Part shown: in pieces, positions 45,070 through 54,339 of the stretch | Numbering within the stretch: position 1 is the stretch's first letter | How the letters are laid out: each line of letters starts with the position of its first letter | Assembly (NCBI RefSeq): GCF_003477995.1 | Contig: NZ_QUEM01000021.1 | Coordinates: 1 to 64,000 of the forward strand | Length of the DNA stretch: 64,000 bases | Origin: Bacteroides sp. OF04-15BH | Lineage (GTDB): Bacteria > Bacteroidota > Bacteroidia > Bacteroidales > Bacteroidaceae | Direction: 5' to 3' | Made by a program: the position numbers and the translations under genes | Notes under the pieces: generated by a model | Databases searched by the model: none | Seen by the model: the letters and a program-made list of their open reading frames with translations, nothing else | Told to the model about the DNA's origin: nothing

Positions 45070-46140
45070 ATGAATAAAAACAAATCCACAAGCAAAATAA
45101 GGATCAAAGACATTGCCGAAAAGGCCGGAACTTCTATCGGTTCGGTAGACCGTGTGCTGCACGGACGACCCAATGTTTCGGAAGAAGTGCGCAAACGGGT
45201 CGAACAGGCCTTGAAGGAACTGGATTACGAACCCAACCGCTATGCAAGCGCTCTGGCATCGAACAAGGACTACCGGTTTGTGGCCTTTATCCCTTCTCCG
45301 GAACTGGAGCCGTACTGGGGCGAAGTGTCTCAGGGGCTGCAAGATGCCATTCAGAATTATCGGGACTTCAATCTTTCTCTAGAGGAACTGTATTACAACA
45401 TCTTCTCGCCCGAATCTTACAACAAAGGACTGAAAGAGATTCTGGACCGACAGCCCGACGGAGTCATCCTGGCCCCGCAGCTTTCGGCCATCACATATAA
45501 CTTCTGTCAGCACCTGAAGGAGAACAACATCCCCTTCACGTTTCTCGACTCCAACATCCATGACTTGGATGCGCTGACCTTCTACGGTCAGGACTCGCTG
45601 ATGAGCGGACGTTTTGCCGCCCGCATGAGTGTGCTCGAAGCGGCTCCGGAAAAGGAATTCCTGATTGTGCATTTCGACATCCCTTCGCTTCAGCAATACA
45701 ACCGAGAAGTAGGATTCCGGGAATTCATCCACAAGAACCATCCGGGCAGTGTGATTCACGAACTGAGCATCAGTCCCAAGGATCCCAATGCTCATGAAGT
45801 GCTGAACGACTTTCGGGAGAAGCATCCCGAAGTGCATTTCGTGTGTACCTTCTGTTCTCACACGCACGTCGTGGCCCGGTTTATTCAGGAAAAGGGCATC
45901 ACGGACTGGCACATGATGGGATACGACATGCTCGACCCGAACGTGAATTTCCTGAAACAGGGCATCATCCGCTTCCTGATTGCGCAACATCCCTGGCAGC
46001 AAGGCTACGGCTGTGTGGATGCACTGTTTCACCACATCGTGCTGAAGAAGGAAATCAAGCGCACGAACTTCATGCCGATTGAGCTGCTAACAGCCGAGAA
46101 CTGTGACTTTTATCTGAAAAATGCCAAAACCACTTATTAA
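45070..46140 (+). CDS. LacI-family transcription regulator
   Basis: 356 residues. N-terminal LacI helix-turn-helix IRIKDIAEKAGTSIGSVDRVLHG (residues 10-32) with hinge helix region, followed by a periplasmic-binding-protein-like sensor (DGVILAPQL, FLDSNI, FYGQDS, WHMMGYDMLD). The ligand is probably a sugar or related small molecule. It starts the rightward group NhaC-DUF3298-rsmG-MBL with 14 nt to nhaC, an uncommon pairing since LacI proteins usually accompany sugar genes. Confidence 0.9.
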   Translation: MNKNKSTSKIRIKDIAEKAGTSIGSVDRVLHGRPNVSEEVRKRVEQALKELDYEPNRYASALASNKDYRFVAFIPSPELEPYWGEVSQGLQDAIQNYRDFNLSLEELYYNIFSPESYNKGLKEILDRQPDGVILAPQLSAITYNFCQHLKENNIPFTFLDSNIHDLDALTFYGQDSLMSGRFAARMSVLEAAPEKEFLIVHFDIPSLQQYNREVGFREFIHKNHPGSVIHELSISPKDPNAHEVLNDFREKHPEVHFVCTFCSHTHVVARFIQEKGITDWHMMGYDMLDPNVNFLKQGIIRFLIAQHPWQQGYGCVDALFHHIVLKKEIKRTNFMPIELLTAENCDFYLKNAKTTY

Positions 46141-46154
46141 TAGAACATTCTGCT

Positions 46155-47438
46155 ATGCATCATCACAAAAAAGGAATATGGGCCTTGAGCCCCATCATCG
46201 TGCTGTTGCTCACCTATCTGGTGACCAGCATCATTGCCAACGACTTCTATAAAGTGCCCATCGTAGTAGCCTTTCTGATTGCCTGTATCTACGGTGTGGC
46301 CATCACCACCGGCGAGAAACTGGAAGAACGCGTGAAGATTTTCTCCAAGGGAGCGGGACATCCGAACATGATGCTCATGATCTGGATTTTCATTCTGGCC
46401 GGCGCCTTTGCCACTTCGGCAAAAAACATGGGTGCCATCGACGCCACCGTAAATCTGGCCCTGCATCTGTTGCCCGACAACCTGCTGCTGGCGGGTATCT
46501 TCATCGCCTCATGCTTTATCTCGCTTTCGGTAGGAACGTCAGTGGGCACCATCGTGGCTCTGACACCGATTGCTGCCGGTATTGCGGCCAAGACGGGAGC
46601 CGACCTGCCCATGATTGTGGCCATCGTAGTGGGCGGTGCCTATTTCGGGGATAACCTGTCGTTTATCTCGGACACAACCATTCTGGCCACCCGCACGCAG
46701 GGATGCGAAATGAAGGACAAATTCAGGGTGAACTCCCAGATTGTGGTACCGGCAGCGGTCATCGCCCTGATTCTGTATTTCATCATGGGCGCACAGATCA
46801 ATTCGCCGCAGCACATTCCGGAAGTGAACTTTTTCAAGGTAATCCCTTATCTGGTGGTGCTCGTCACAGCCGTGATGGGACTGAATGTGATGCTAGTGCT
46901 CACCTCGGGCATCGTACTGGCGGGTATCGTAGGTTTTGCCAACGGCAACTATGACTTGTATTCCTGGTTCGACGCCATGGGAAGCGGAATCCTGGGTATG
47001 GGCGAACTGATCATCATCACCATGCTGGCCGGCGGCCTGATGGAACTGATCCGTTACAACGGAGGTATTGACTATGCCATCCGCATGCTGACCCGCAAGG
47101 TGAACTCCAAACGGGGTGCCGAGCTGAGCATCGCCGCTCTGGTGAGCCTCACGGACTTGTGTACGGCCAACAATACGGTGGCCATCATCACCGTGGGTCC
47201 TCTGGCCAACGACATCGCCGAGCGCTATGGAGTGGACAAGCGGAAGAGTGCCAGCATTCTGGACACCTTCTCCTGCTTTGCCCAGGGACTGATTCCCTAC
47301 GGAGCACAGATGCTGATGGCGGCCGGACTGGCGGGCATCAATCCGATAAACATTATCCCGTATCTGTACTATCCGATGCTGATGGGAGGCTGCGCCTTGC
47401 TGAGCATCCTCTTCCGGTATCCGAAAAAATATTCATAA
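46155..47438 (+). CDS. nhaC: NhaC-family Na+/H+ antiporter
   Basis: 427 residues, about 11 membrane helices. SVGTSVGTIVALTPIA, GGAYFGDNLSFISDTTILATRTQGCEM and the C-terminal LCTANNTVAIITVGPLA repeat are hallmarks of NhaC-type ion transporters. Members exchange Na+ or organic acids for protons. In a genus that uses Na+-pumping RNF, it could help close the sodium cycle (inference). It lies 14 nt after the LacI regulator and 4 nt before the DUF3298 lipoprotein gene. Confidence 0.9.
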   Translation: MHHHKKGIWALSPIIVLLLTYLVTSIIANDFYKVPIVVAFLIACIYGVAITTGEKLEERVKIFSKGAGHPNMMLMIWIFILAGAFATSAKNMGAIDATVNLALHLLPDNLLLAGIFIASCFISLSVGTSVGTIVALTPIAAGIAAKTGADLPMIVAIVVGGAYFGDNLSFISDTTILATRTQGCEMKDKFRVNSQIVVPAAVIALILYFIMGAQINSPQHIPEVNFFKVIPYLVVLVTAVMGLNVMLVLTSGIVLAGIVGFANGNYDLYSWFDAMGSGILGMGELIIITMLAGGLMELIRYNGGIDYAIRMLTRKVNSKRGAELSIAALVSLTDLCTANNTVAIITVGPLANDIAERYGVDKRKSASILDTFSCFAQGLIPYGAQMLMAAGLAGINPINIIPYLYYPMLMGGCALLSILFRYPKKYS

Positions 47439-47442
47439 CATC

Positions 47443-48264
47443 ATGAAACAGAACATGCTGATCGGAACGCTGGCTCTTTGCAGCATTCTGATGGCTTCGG
47501 CCTGCAAGGAGGAGACTCCCCCGCCGGAGCATGAATTCAAGACGTTCCGCACCGAACGGACCGAACGCCTGAACAACGATGCGGATGCACCTTCGAGGCA
47601 CATACGCATTGAGATGGATTATCTGACCGCTCAGGATTCCATCGGCCGATCGGCCAACCGCACGGTGATGCAACGCATGTATGAACGGAGCGTATCGCTG
47701 GCCCCGCAGGCTGCTGCCGACTCGTTTGCCACAGAATATCTGAAGCGCTACCGCGAGGATTTGCAGGAGCTGTACAGTCAGGAGAAAAAGACTCAGGTGA
47801 CCAAAGCCTGGTATGAATACAGCCGGACCATTGCGGCCCATCATCTTACGGGCAGCAAGGAACTGATTCAGTATGAGGTGACGCATAGTTTTCACGAAGG
47901 AGGCTCTGCCCCCTATGAGGAGAAACTTTTTCTGAATTTTGACGCACGCAGCGGAGTCCTGCTCACCGCAGACAGCATCTTCAAGAAAGGCAGCCGCATC
48001 GAGCTGGAGGCACTGCTCTTGCAGGAGCTGGAAGAGGAACAGGACGTGAAGTCGCTCGAAGAGCTCCGCCAAAAGGGATTCCTGCGGCTGACCAACATGT
48101 ATGCCACCGACAACTTCCTGCTTCTGGAAGAGGGCATCTGCTTTTATTACCAGCGCGACGAACTGGCCTCCTACGAAGCCGGACCGGTGGAAATCCACCT
48201 CTCTTACAAGAAACTTAAAAACATTCTAACGGACAAAACCAAAGACTTATGGAGCAGATTTTAA
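47443..48264 (+). CDS. DUF3298 lipoprotein
   Basis: 273 residues. Lipoprotein signal with SILMASAC, Cys21. The C-terminal half has the DUF3298 pattern: HSFHEGGSAPYEEKLFLNFDA, then LLLEEGICFYYQRDELASYEAGPVEIHLSYKKL. Related RsiV/PdaC proteins bind peptidoglycan or lysozyme. Periplasmic/outer-membrane anchored. Its last codons overlap rsmG by 16 nt. Confidence 0.85.
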   Translation: MKQNMLIGTLALCSILMASACKEETPPPEHEFKTFRTERTERLNNDADAPSRHIRIEMDYLTAQDSIGRSANRTVMQRMYERSVSLAPQAAADSFATEYLKRYREDLQELYSQEKKTQVTKAWYEYSRTIAAHHLTGSKELIQYEVTHSFHEGGSAPYEEKLFLNFDARSGVLLTADSIFKKGSRIELEALLLQELEEEQDVKSLEELRQKGFLRLTNMYATDNFLLLEEGICFYYQRDELASYEAGPVEIHLSYKKLKNILTDKTKDLWSRF

Positions 48265-48869
48265 AATACTTCCCCAACCTGACCGAACGTCAGATCGAAC
48301 AGTTCCGCATGCTCGACGAACTGTATCACGACTGGAACTCAAAAATCAATGTCATTTCCCGAAAAGACATTGACAATCTGTACGAGCATCATGTGCTGCA
48401 CTCTCTGGGTATTGCAGACTACATCCGCTTCAAACCGGGCACCGAGATTATGGACCTGGGTACGGGAGGCGGTTTCCCGGGCATCCCGTTGGCCATCATG
48501 TTTCCGGAATGCAAGTTCCATCTGGTGGACAGCATCGGCAAAAAGATCAAGGTGTGCACCGCCGTGGCCGAAGCACTCGGACTGGAAAATGTCACCACCC
48601 GCCACTGCCGCGCCGAGGAGGAAAAACAGCAGTTTGACTTCGTGGTGAGCCGTGCCGTGATGCCACTGATGGATCTCATCAAGATCATCCGCAAGAACAT
48701 CAAGAAGGAGCAGAAGAACGCTCTGCCCAACGGACTGATCTGTCTGAAGGGTGGCGAGTTGGACAAGGAAACCATGCCGATGAAGAACCACGTGACCATC
48801 TCATCACTCAGCGACGTGTTCCACGAGGAGTTTTTCGAGACCAAGAAGGTAGTTTATGTTTCACTCTAA
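48249..48869 (+). CDS. rsmG: 16S rRNA m7G527 methyltransferase RsmG
   Basis: 206 residues. The SAM-binding signature MDLGTGGGFPGIPLAIMFP (about 68-86), then LVDSIGKKIKVCTAVAEALGL and the catalytic-side VVSRAVMPL are typical of RsmG/GidB. Methylates N7 of G527 in 16S rRNA in the cytosol; loss gives low-level streptomycin resistance in other bacteria. Overlaps the preceding lipoprotein gene by 16 nt. Confidence 0.96.
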   Translation: MEQILKYFPNLTERQIEQFRMLDELYHDWNSKINVISRKDIDNLYEHHVLHSLGIADYIRFKPGTEIMDLGTGGGFPGIPLAIMFPECKFHLVDSIGKKIKVCTAVAEALGLENVTTRHCRAEEEKQQFDFVVSRAVMPLMDLIKIIRKNIKKEQKNALPNGLICLKGGELDKETMPMKNHVTISSLSDVFHEEFFETKKVVYVSL

Positions 48870-48884
48870 AACCTGCTGAACGAC

Positions 48885-49526
48885 ATGCTGAAAGTTAAAC
48901 GCATCGTCACCAATATGGTGGCGGAGAACTGCTACATTGTGAGCGACGAAACGCGCGAAGCAGTCATCATCGACTGCGGCGCTTATGATGCGGCCAACGA
49001 GCAGGCCATCGCTTCTTATATCGAAGAGGAACAACTGCGCCCCGTGCATCAGATTTACACGCACACGCACTTTGACCACATCTTCGGCTGCGGATTCATT
49101 GCCAACCGTTATGAGGTGCTGCCGGAATGCCATCCGGCGGATGCCGCGCTCTATAACAATATGGACGGACAGTGCCAAATGTTTCTGGGCTCTGCCAACC
49201 GTCATCCCATGCCGGAGCTGGGCCGCTTGCTGAACGAAGGGGATGAGGTAACCTTCGGAAGCCATACCTTGCAGGTGATTCACACACCAGGACACACTCC
49301 GGGCGGCATCTGCTTCTATTGTGCCGAAGAGAAGGTGCTCTTCTCGGGCGATTCGCTCTTCTGCATGAGCATCGGTCGCACGGACTTCCCCGGTGGCAAT
49401 TACGAGCAACTGGTGAGCAGTCTGAGAAACAAGATCATGACACTGCCCGCCGACGTGAAGGTTTATTCTGGTCACGGCGAACCGACCAGCGTAGGCTTCG
49501 AACGGGAGAACAATCCTTACTTCTGA
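48885..49526 (+). CDS. MBL-fold hydrolase, glyoxalase II-like
   Basis: 213 residues. THTHFDHIFG gives HxHxDH, followed by HTPGHTPGGICFY and FSGDSLF with further ligands, and the terminal GHGEPTSVGFERENNPYF is a frequent ending in glyoxalase II-related hydroxyacylglutathione hydrolase-like proteins. Short compared to true glyoxalase II (about 250), lacking its C-terminal substrate domain. Thioesterase activity likely, substrate unknown. Last gene of the group, followed by a strong terminator. Confidence 0.9.
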   Translation: MLKVKRIVTNMVAENCYIVSDETREAVIIDCGAYDAANEQAIASYIEEEQLRPVHQIYTHTHFDHIFGCGFIANRYEVLPECHPADAALYNNMDGQCQMFLGSANRHPMPELGRLLNEGDEVTFGSHTLQVIHTPGHTPGGICFYCAEEKVLFSGDSLFCMSIGRTDFPGGNYEQLVSSLRNKIMTLPADVKVYSGHGEPTSVGFERENNPYF

Positions 49527-49572
49527 TCGTCATTATAGACCAACGGAACACAGTTTCCCGGTATTTCTATAC

Positions 49573-49611
49573 AAGAATGAGGCATGCCCGCCATGGACAT
49601 GCCTCATTCTT
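49573..49611 (+). terminator. Terminator after MBL-hydrolase gene
   Basis: A 14-bp stem (49573-49586 with 49598-49611) followed by TGTTTTT. Confidence 0.88.
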
Positions 49612-49782
49612 GTTTTTATCGCATCAAAAAATCGTCAGGACGAAATTTTCAAAACATCGAAACGGATTGAAAATTTTGTCGGGAGCGTTTTTCCGAATCC
49701 CCTTCGGGCATTCTTATTCTCTCCTCCCTGCTTGCCTGAACCATCCCGAACGACGCAGGAATATCTTTTTCAAAAAACATTT

Positions 49783-51060
49783 TCAACGTCCGCTTGGCAC
49801 GTCGGAAACATGCTGGCTTTCCGCCTCTCTCGCCGCATTCAAGACAAGCAAATCGCGTCCCGAAGGAGCCTGGTAAAGCTTCAGTCCGAAACGGGGCACT
49901 AGTGTCATGATACGGGCAATCAGCGTGCTCATATTGTGTTCATAGGTTACCCACTCCTTGTCTCTCAGAAAGAAATAGAACTCCACGGGCAATCCCTGCG
50001 CCGTAACCGGCATCTGGCGCACCATGAGTTTCATATCCGTATTCACCAGCTCGTTTTCGCTCCGCAAGAAGCATTCCATGGCCCGGCAGAAAAGAATCAG
50101 ATTCACACGCTCGTTCTCCGGACAAGCCGCCACATCAATCAGTCCCGTAGCAGCAATCTCGCGGCATTCCTGCTCGCTGCAACGGTGAATGGTGGTGGTG
50201 TCGATCAACAGGGAACGGCGCACCCGACGGCCGTCGCTGGTCTGCATTCCGCGCCAGTTCTGAAACGACTGGCTGATCAAAGAATAAGGTGGAATGGTGG
50301 TGATAGTATTGTCGAAATTGCGGACCTTGACCGTAGACAGGGAAATCTCCTCCACATAACCGTCTGCTCCACTCTGCGGCACGGTAATCCAATCCCCCTT
50401 GCGCAGCATATCGTTGGACGAAAGCTGCACTCCGGCCACCAGTCCCAATATGGAGTCCTTGAACACCAACATCAGAATTGTGGCCGCAGCACCCAGTCCG
50501 GCAAACAGAGCCACCGGCGAACGGTTGATCAGAATGCTCACAATGATAATGAAACCCACAAAGCCAATGATAATCTTAAACAGCTGAATCACTCCCAACA
50601 CATAACTGTTGCGGTGGTCGAGCATCTCGTCGGTAATCAGGCGGATGCTGGAGAGCACCACAAAACACCAGCGAATCACCACTGCCACCATGTAAATCTT
50701 GGTCATGGCATAACAGAAATGACGGAAAGCCTCATCCTGTTCCGGCATCCGTATATCGGGGAAAGGATAAAAGATAACCGGTACCATCAGGAACAGCACA
50801 ATCGGAGGAATGAGGTGGCAGGTGGTGTTCAATACCTTCTCATTAAACAGATGATCATCCCACGACACCTGAGTGTGTTCCACAATACGGCTCACCACAG
50901 GCTTCAGAATCCGCTTGAAAAACCAGAAGGCAAACCACATGAGCAAAGCACTCAAAAGCAGAATCATCAAACGGTAAAAGGCCAGACGGCCCAACGCATC
51001 CATCTTGTCCAGCCCGAGAGCTGCCAATATATCATTATAAAAAGTCTCTATCAAATCCAT
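49783..51060 (-). CDS. MscS-type mechanosensitive channel
   Basis: 425 residues from MDLIETFYND at 51060 (an in-frame Met five codons earlier is possible). Long N-terminal part with four or five helices, then the pore-lining helix and the beta domain GVQLSSNDMLRKGDWITVPQSGADGYVEEISLSTVKVRNFDNTITTIPP, which is diagnostic of MscS. The length and large N-terminus resemble the YbdG/MscM subgroup. Inner membrane, osmotic protection. Preceded by the terminator of galE. Confidence 0.9.
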   Translation of the reverse strand: MDLIETFYNDILAALGLDKMDALGRLAFYRLMILLLSALLMWFAFWFFKRILKPVVSRIVEHTQVSWDDHLFNEKVLNTTCHLIPPIVLFLMVPVIFYPFPDIRMPEQDEAFRHFCYAMTKIYMVAVVIRWCFVVLSSIRLITDEMLDHRNSYVLGVIQLFKIIIGFVGFIIIVSILINRSPVALFAGLGAAATILMLVFKDSILGLVAGVQLSSNDMLRKGDWITVPQSGADGYVEEISLSTVKVRNFDNTITTIPPYSLISQSFQNWRGMQTSDGRRVRRSLLIDTTTIHRCSEQECREIAATGLIDVAACPENERVNLILFCRAMECFLRSENELVNTDMKLMVRQMPVTAQGLPVEFYFFLRDKEWVTYEHNMSTLIARIMTLVPRFGLKLYQAPSGRDLLVLNAAREAESQHVSDVPSGR

Positions 51061-51092
51061 AATCACGATGATCAAACAGTCCTACAAAAAGA

Positions 51093-51120
51093 CTATCCCC
51101 CGACTCACGTCGGGGGATAG
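51093..51120 (-). terminator. Terminator of galE
   Basis: A 12-bp perfect stem CTATCCCCCGAC / GTCGGGGGATAG with a 4-nt loop and, on the - strand, a following TCTTTTT. It lies about 180 nt past galE, just upstream of the channel gene. Confidence 0.88.
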
Positions 51121-51299
51121 CAACAACACAAACACAAAATAAAACACGACAAAACACTAATACAGAAGATCTGTCTATGAATGAGTTCATAAGTAACACT
51201 CCGTCATATTCACATACTTCAGAATGCATCACACCTTCTGCATAGGAACACATAAAGTGTTCAACGTAATGAATATCTTAATTACAAATTGTAATCGAA

Positions 51300-52334
51300 T
51301 TACATAATACCTCTTTCACGCAGAGCGCACTGCCATTTCCATGCAGTTGCCAATACGTCTTCCAGCGGAGTTTCTGCCTTCCAGCCCAACACCTTGTTGG
51401 CCTTGTCTACATTACCCCATACCTTAACGATATCACCCGGACGACGGCCTACAATCTTATAAGGCAGTTTCACGCCGGTAGCCTTCTCGAAGGCGTGGAT
51501 CAACTCCAATACGCTGGTTCCCTTACCGGTACCTACGTTGTAAACCTCAACAGGCTCTGTAGTCTTATCTTCCATGATACGAGTCATAGCGCATACGTGA
51601 GCCTTAGCCAAGTCTACTACGTAGATGTAGTCGCGGATACAAGATCCGTCTGGAGTATCGTAGTCGTCACCGAATACGCTCAACTCCTTGCGGATACCCA
51701 TAGCAGCCTGAGTCAAATAAGGAATCAAGTTCTGAGGAACACCGTTTGGCATCTCACCGATGATTGCAGATGGGTGAGAACCGATTGGGTTGAAGTAACG
51801 CAACAGGATAGCCTTGATAGGAGAACCGCTCTTTACTGTATCGTAAATGATCTCTTCGTTGATCTGTTTTGTATTTCCGTATGGGCTCTCAGCCTTCTTG
51901 ATAGGAGTTTCCTCAGTTGCAGGCAATACGTCCGGCTGACCGTAAACAGTACATGAAGAAGAGAAGATAATACCCTTAACGTTATATTTAGGCATCAACT
52001 CCAACAAGTTAACCAATGAAAGGATGTTGTTGCGGTAGTATTTCAAAGGCTTCTCTACACTCTCACCTACAGCCTTGCTTGCTGCAAAGTGAATGATACC
52101 ACTGATTTTTGGATATTTCTTGAACACGTTCTCAGTAGCTTCGAAATCGCACAAGTCGATCTTCTCGAAAGCAGGACGGATACCAGAAATCTTCTCGATG
52201 CCATCCAATACATCTTCGCGAGAGTTTGACAAGTTATCTACAATTACTACGTCATATCCGGCAGCCTGAAGTTCTACTGTCGTGTGTGAGCCGATGAAAC
52301 CTGTTCCACCGGTTACCAAAATAGTTTCTTTCAT
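51300..52334 (-). CDS. galE: UDP-glucose 4-epimerase GalE
   Basis: 344 residues. Rossmann NAD site TGGTGFIGSHT, DNLSNS, SSSCTVYG, and catalytic YxxxK in SPYGNTKQ (about residues 151-157), followed by RYFNPIGSHPS. Interconverts UDP-glucose and UDP-galactose for the Leloir pathway and surface glycans. Cytosolic. Codon choice looks more restricted (many AAC, ATC) than in its neighbours, as in well-expressed genes. A -7 box TATATTTG lies at 52376-52369. Confidence 0.96.
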   Translation of the reverse strand: MKETILVTGGTGFIGSHTTVELQAAGYDVVIVDNLSNSREDVLDGIEKISGIRPAFEKIDLCDFEATENVFKKYPKISGIIHFAASKAVGESVEKPLKYYRNNILSLVNLLELMPKYNVKGIIFSSSCTVYGQPDVLPATEETPIKKAESPYGNTKQINEEIIYDTVKSGSPIKAILLRYFNPIGSHPSAIIGEMPNGVPQNLIPYLTQAAMGIRKELSVFGDDYDTPDGSCIRDYIYVVDLAKAHVCAMTRIMEDKTTEPVEVYNVGTGKGTSVLELIHAFEKATGVKLPYKIVGRRPGDIVKVWGNVDKANKVLGWKAETPLEDVLATAWKWQCALRERGIM

Positions 52335-52368
52335 ATCAGTTAAATGTTGTTGTTAATGTTTTATACAG

Positions 52369-52376
52369 CAAATATA
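52369..52376 (-). promoter_or_regulatory. -7 element for galE
   Basis: TATATTTG on the - strand matches TAnnTTTG, 34 nt upstream of the galE start; the nearest TTTG box is 24 nt away. Confidence 0.5.
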
Positions 52377-52424
52377 GACATTATTTATGATACCGCCATT
52401 CAAAAATGAAAATATTTTTTCAGA

Positions 52425-52458
52425 AAAAAGGCCCGAAGAGCGTTCTTCGGGCCTTTTT
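52425..52458. terminator. Bidirectional terminator after rnf operon
   Basis: A perfect 14-bp stem AAAAAGGCCCGAAG / CTTCGGGCCTTTTT. On the - strand it lies 17 nt past rnfA and closes the operon before galE. Confidence 0.92.
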
Positions 52459-52475
52459 ATTGTTAAACGGACGGA

Positions 52476-53090
52476 TCAGCCTACCTGAAACAGGAGTTTG
52501 AGTCCGTTATCTACTCCACTGAAGCCCATAAAGGCCATTGCCAGCAGACCGGCTGTAACCAGCGCGATACTCATTCCCTGCATTCCCTTCGGAATCGGCA
52601 TCATGCTCAGCTGTTCGCGGATTCCGGCAAAGATAGTCAATGCCAGTCCGAAACCGAGCGCAGTGCTCAGGGCATACCAGACACCCATCAGCAGGTCGAA
52701 ATCTTTCTGGATTACCAGAATGGCAACTCCCAGCACCGCACAGTTGGTCGTGATAAGAGGAAGGAAAACTCCCAGAGCCTGATACAGGGCCGGAGATACT
52801 TTCTTCAGAATAATCTCGACCATCTGTACCAAAGCGGCAATCACCAGAATGAAGGCGATGGTCTGCAAATAACCCAGGTCATTGGGATCGAGCACGTATT
52901 TCTGCAATACAAAGGTCACCAGTGTGGCCAGTACAAGCACAAAGGCAACGGCTGCCGACATACCCAGGGCGGTGTCTACTTTCTTCGATACACCGAGGAA
53001 AGGACAGATTCCCAGAATCTGGGAAAGAACGACGTTATTGACAAATATCGCTGTGATAAAAACGATAATGTATTGATAGAATAATTCCAT
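52476..53090 (-). CDS. rnfA: RNF complex subunit A
   Basis: 204 residues, six membrane helices. FVNNVVLSQILGICPFLGVSKK and LPLITTNCAVLGVAIL are the paired inverted motifs of RnfA/RsxA, with the Cys residues that hold the intramembrane iron centre. Part of the ion-pumping ferredoxin:NAD+ oxidoreductase. Last gene of the operon. Confidence 0.96.
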   Translation of the reverse strand: MELFYQYIIVFITAIFVNNVVLSQILGICPFLGVSKKVDTALGMSAAVAFVLVLATLVTFVLQKYVLDPNDLGYLQTIAFILVIAALVQMVEIILKKVSPALYQALGVFLPLITTNCAVLGVAILVIQKDFDLLMGVWYALSTALGFGLALTIFAGIREQLSMMPIPKGMQGMSIALVTAGLLAMAFMGFSGVDNGLKLLFQVG

Positions 53091-53109
53091 AATGACTTTT
53101 TTGATGAGG

Positions 53110-53694
53110 TTATACCTTTCTTATCTTATTGACAATGGCTATGAGATAACCCAAAACCAGGAATGCACCCGGCGCCAGCACGAACATCAGCATTCCGTAA
53201 TCCTCGGCCCACAAAGTCATTCCGAACAGTTTGCCAGTACCCAGCAATTCGCGAATCGCACCCAGAATAGTCAGTGCCAGCGTAAAGCCAAGACCCATAC
53301 CCAGACCGTCGAAGAAGGACGGAACCACGCCGTGTTTGCTTGCAAAGGCCTCGGCACGGCCCAGAATGATACAGTTCACCACAATCAGCGGGATGAAAAG
53401 ACCGAGAGACGCATAGATATCGGGAGCAAAAGCCTGCATGATCATCTGCAAGGCAGTCACAAACGAAGCAATCACCACAATGAAAGCCGGGATACGCACG
53501 GTATCCGGAATCAGATTCTTGATGAGCGAGATGACTACGTTGGAGCAGATCAGCACAAAGGTGGTGGCCAGTCCCATAGACATACCGTTCAGAGCCGATG
53601 AGGTAGTTCCGAGTGTCGGACACATACCGAGCAGCAACACAAAGGTAGGATTCTCTTTGATGATGCCATTCATCAAAACTTTAAAGTTATTCAT
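53110..53694 (-). CDS. rnfE: RNF complex subunit E
   Basis: 194 residues, six helices, topologically inverted partner of RnfA. LLGMCPTLGTTSSALNGMSMG and LIVVNCIILGRAEAFASKHGVV carry the conserved Cys residues. Shorter than the E. coli protein at the C-terminus. 19 nt before rnfA. Confidence 0.95.
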   Translation of the reverse strand: MNNFKVLMNGIIKENPTFVLLLGMCPTLGTTSSALNGMSMGLATTFVLICSNVVISLIKNLIPDTVRIPAFIVVIASFVTALQMIMQAFAPDIYASLGLFIPLIVVNCIILGRAEAFASKHGVVPSFFDGLGMGLGFTLALTILGAIRELLGTGKLFGMTLWAEDYGMLMFVLAPGAFLVLGYLIAIVNKIRKV

Positions 53695-53742
53695 ATTTAT
53701 TCTCCTTTTCCGTATGTTTCAACAATAAACCTTCCACATATA

Positions 53743-54339
53743 TTAATGTGCTTTCTGCGAAGCACCGCTGTTGGTGTCGGTCCACTGTCCGTTGTTCTTA
53801 TATACTTGATAAGCATTGTTCACCGCTTTCAGGAAAGCACGGCTGGTAATGGTCGAAGCCGTAATGGCATCTACATCTCCTCCATCCTTGGAAACCACCA
53901 GTTCCTTCTCGCCCGGGTTACGGCCGATGATGCTTCCCTTACCGTCTTTCTGGAACCAGGTATCTGCCTTGACACCCAGACCCGGAGTCTCTGATGTGGC
54001 CAGAATGGTGTATCCCTTGACAGCACCCTGCTCGTCGAAGCCCACCAACACAGAGATCGGTCCTGCGAAACCGTTTTCAATGGCCATAACGGCTGTTCCC
54101 TTGTCGGTCTTGTAAAGCACATAACCACCGTCGAGCGTGTCGGGCTGCTCCACATTGAGTTCACCGTCTGTCGTGCCCAGAATCACCTGTTTGATACCGT
54201 CCTGCAACTTCTGCTCGTTGATGGCGGCAATCGGTCCTTGGGTCACCTGATTCACATAGGCCAGCACACCGCCGGCAATCACTGAGATAACGGTCAGCAC
54301 TACCGTCATATTTACCAGATTAGATTTCAGTTTTTTCAT
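53743..54339 (-). CDS. rnfG: RNF complex subunit G, FMN-binding
   Basis: 198 residues with one N-terminal membrane helix (about 8-30). The flavin attachment site appears as DAITASTITSRAF, where the Thr after S is expected to carry covalent FMN. The domain faces the periplasm. Overlaps the end of rnfD by 4 nt (ATGA). Confidence 0.94.
   Translation of the reverse strand: MKKLKSNLVNMTVVLTVISVIAGGVLAYVNQVTQGPIAAINEQKLQDGIKQVILGTTDGELNVEQPDTLDGGYVLYKTDKGTAVMAIENGFAGPISVLVGFDEQGAVKGYTILATSETPGLGVKADTWFQKDGKGSIIGRNPGEKELVVSKDGGDVDAITASTITSRAFLKAVNNAYQVYKNNGQWTDTNSGASQKAH

Noticed and set aside
49936..51120. 394-codon ORF on the + strand
   Set aside because: Antisense to the MscS channel gene and runs into the galE terminator.
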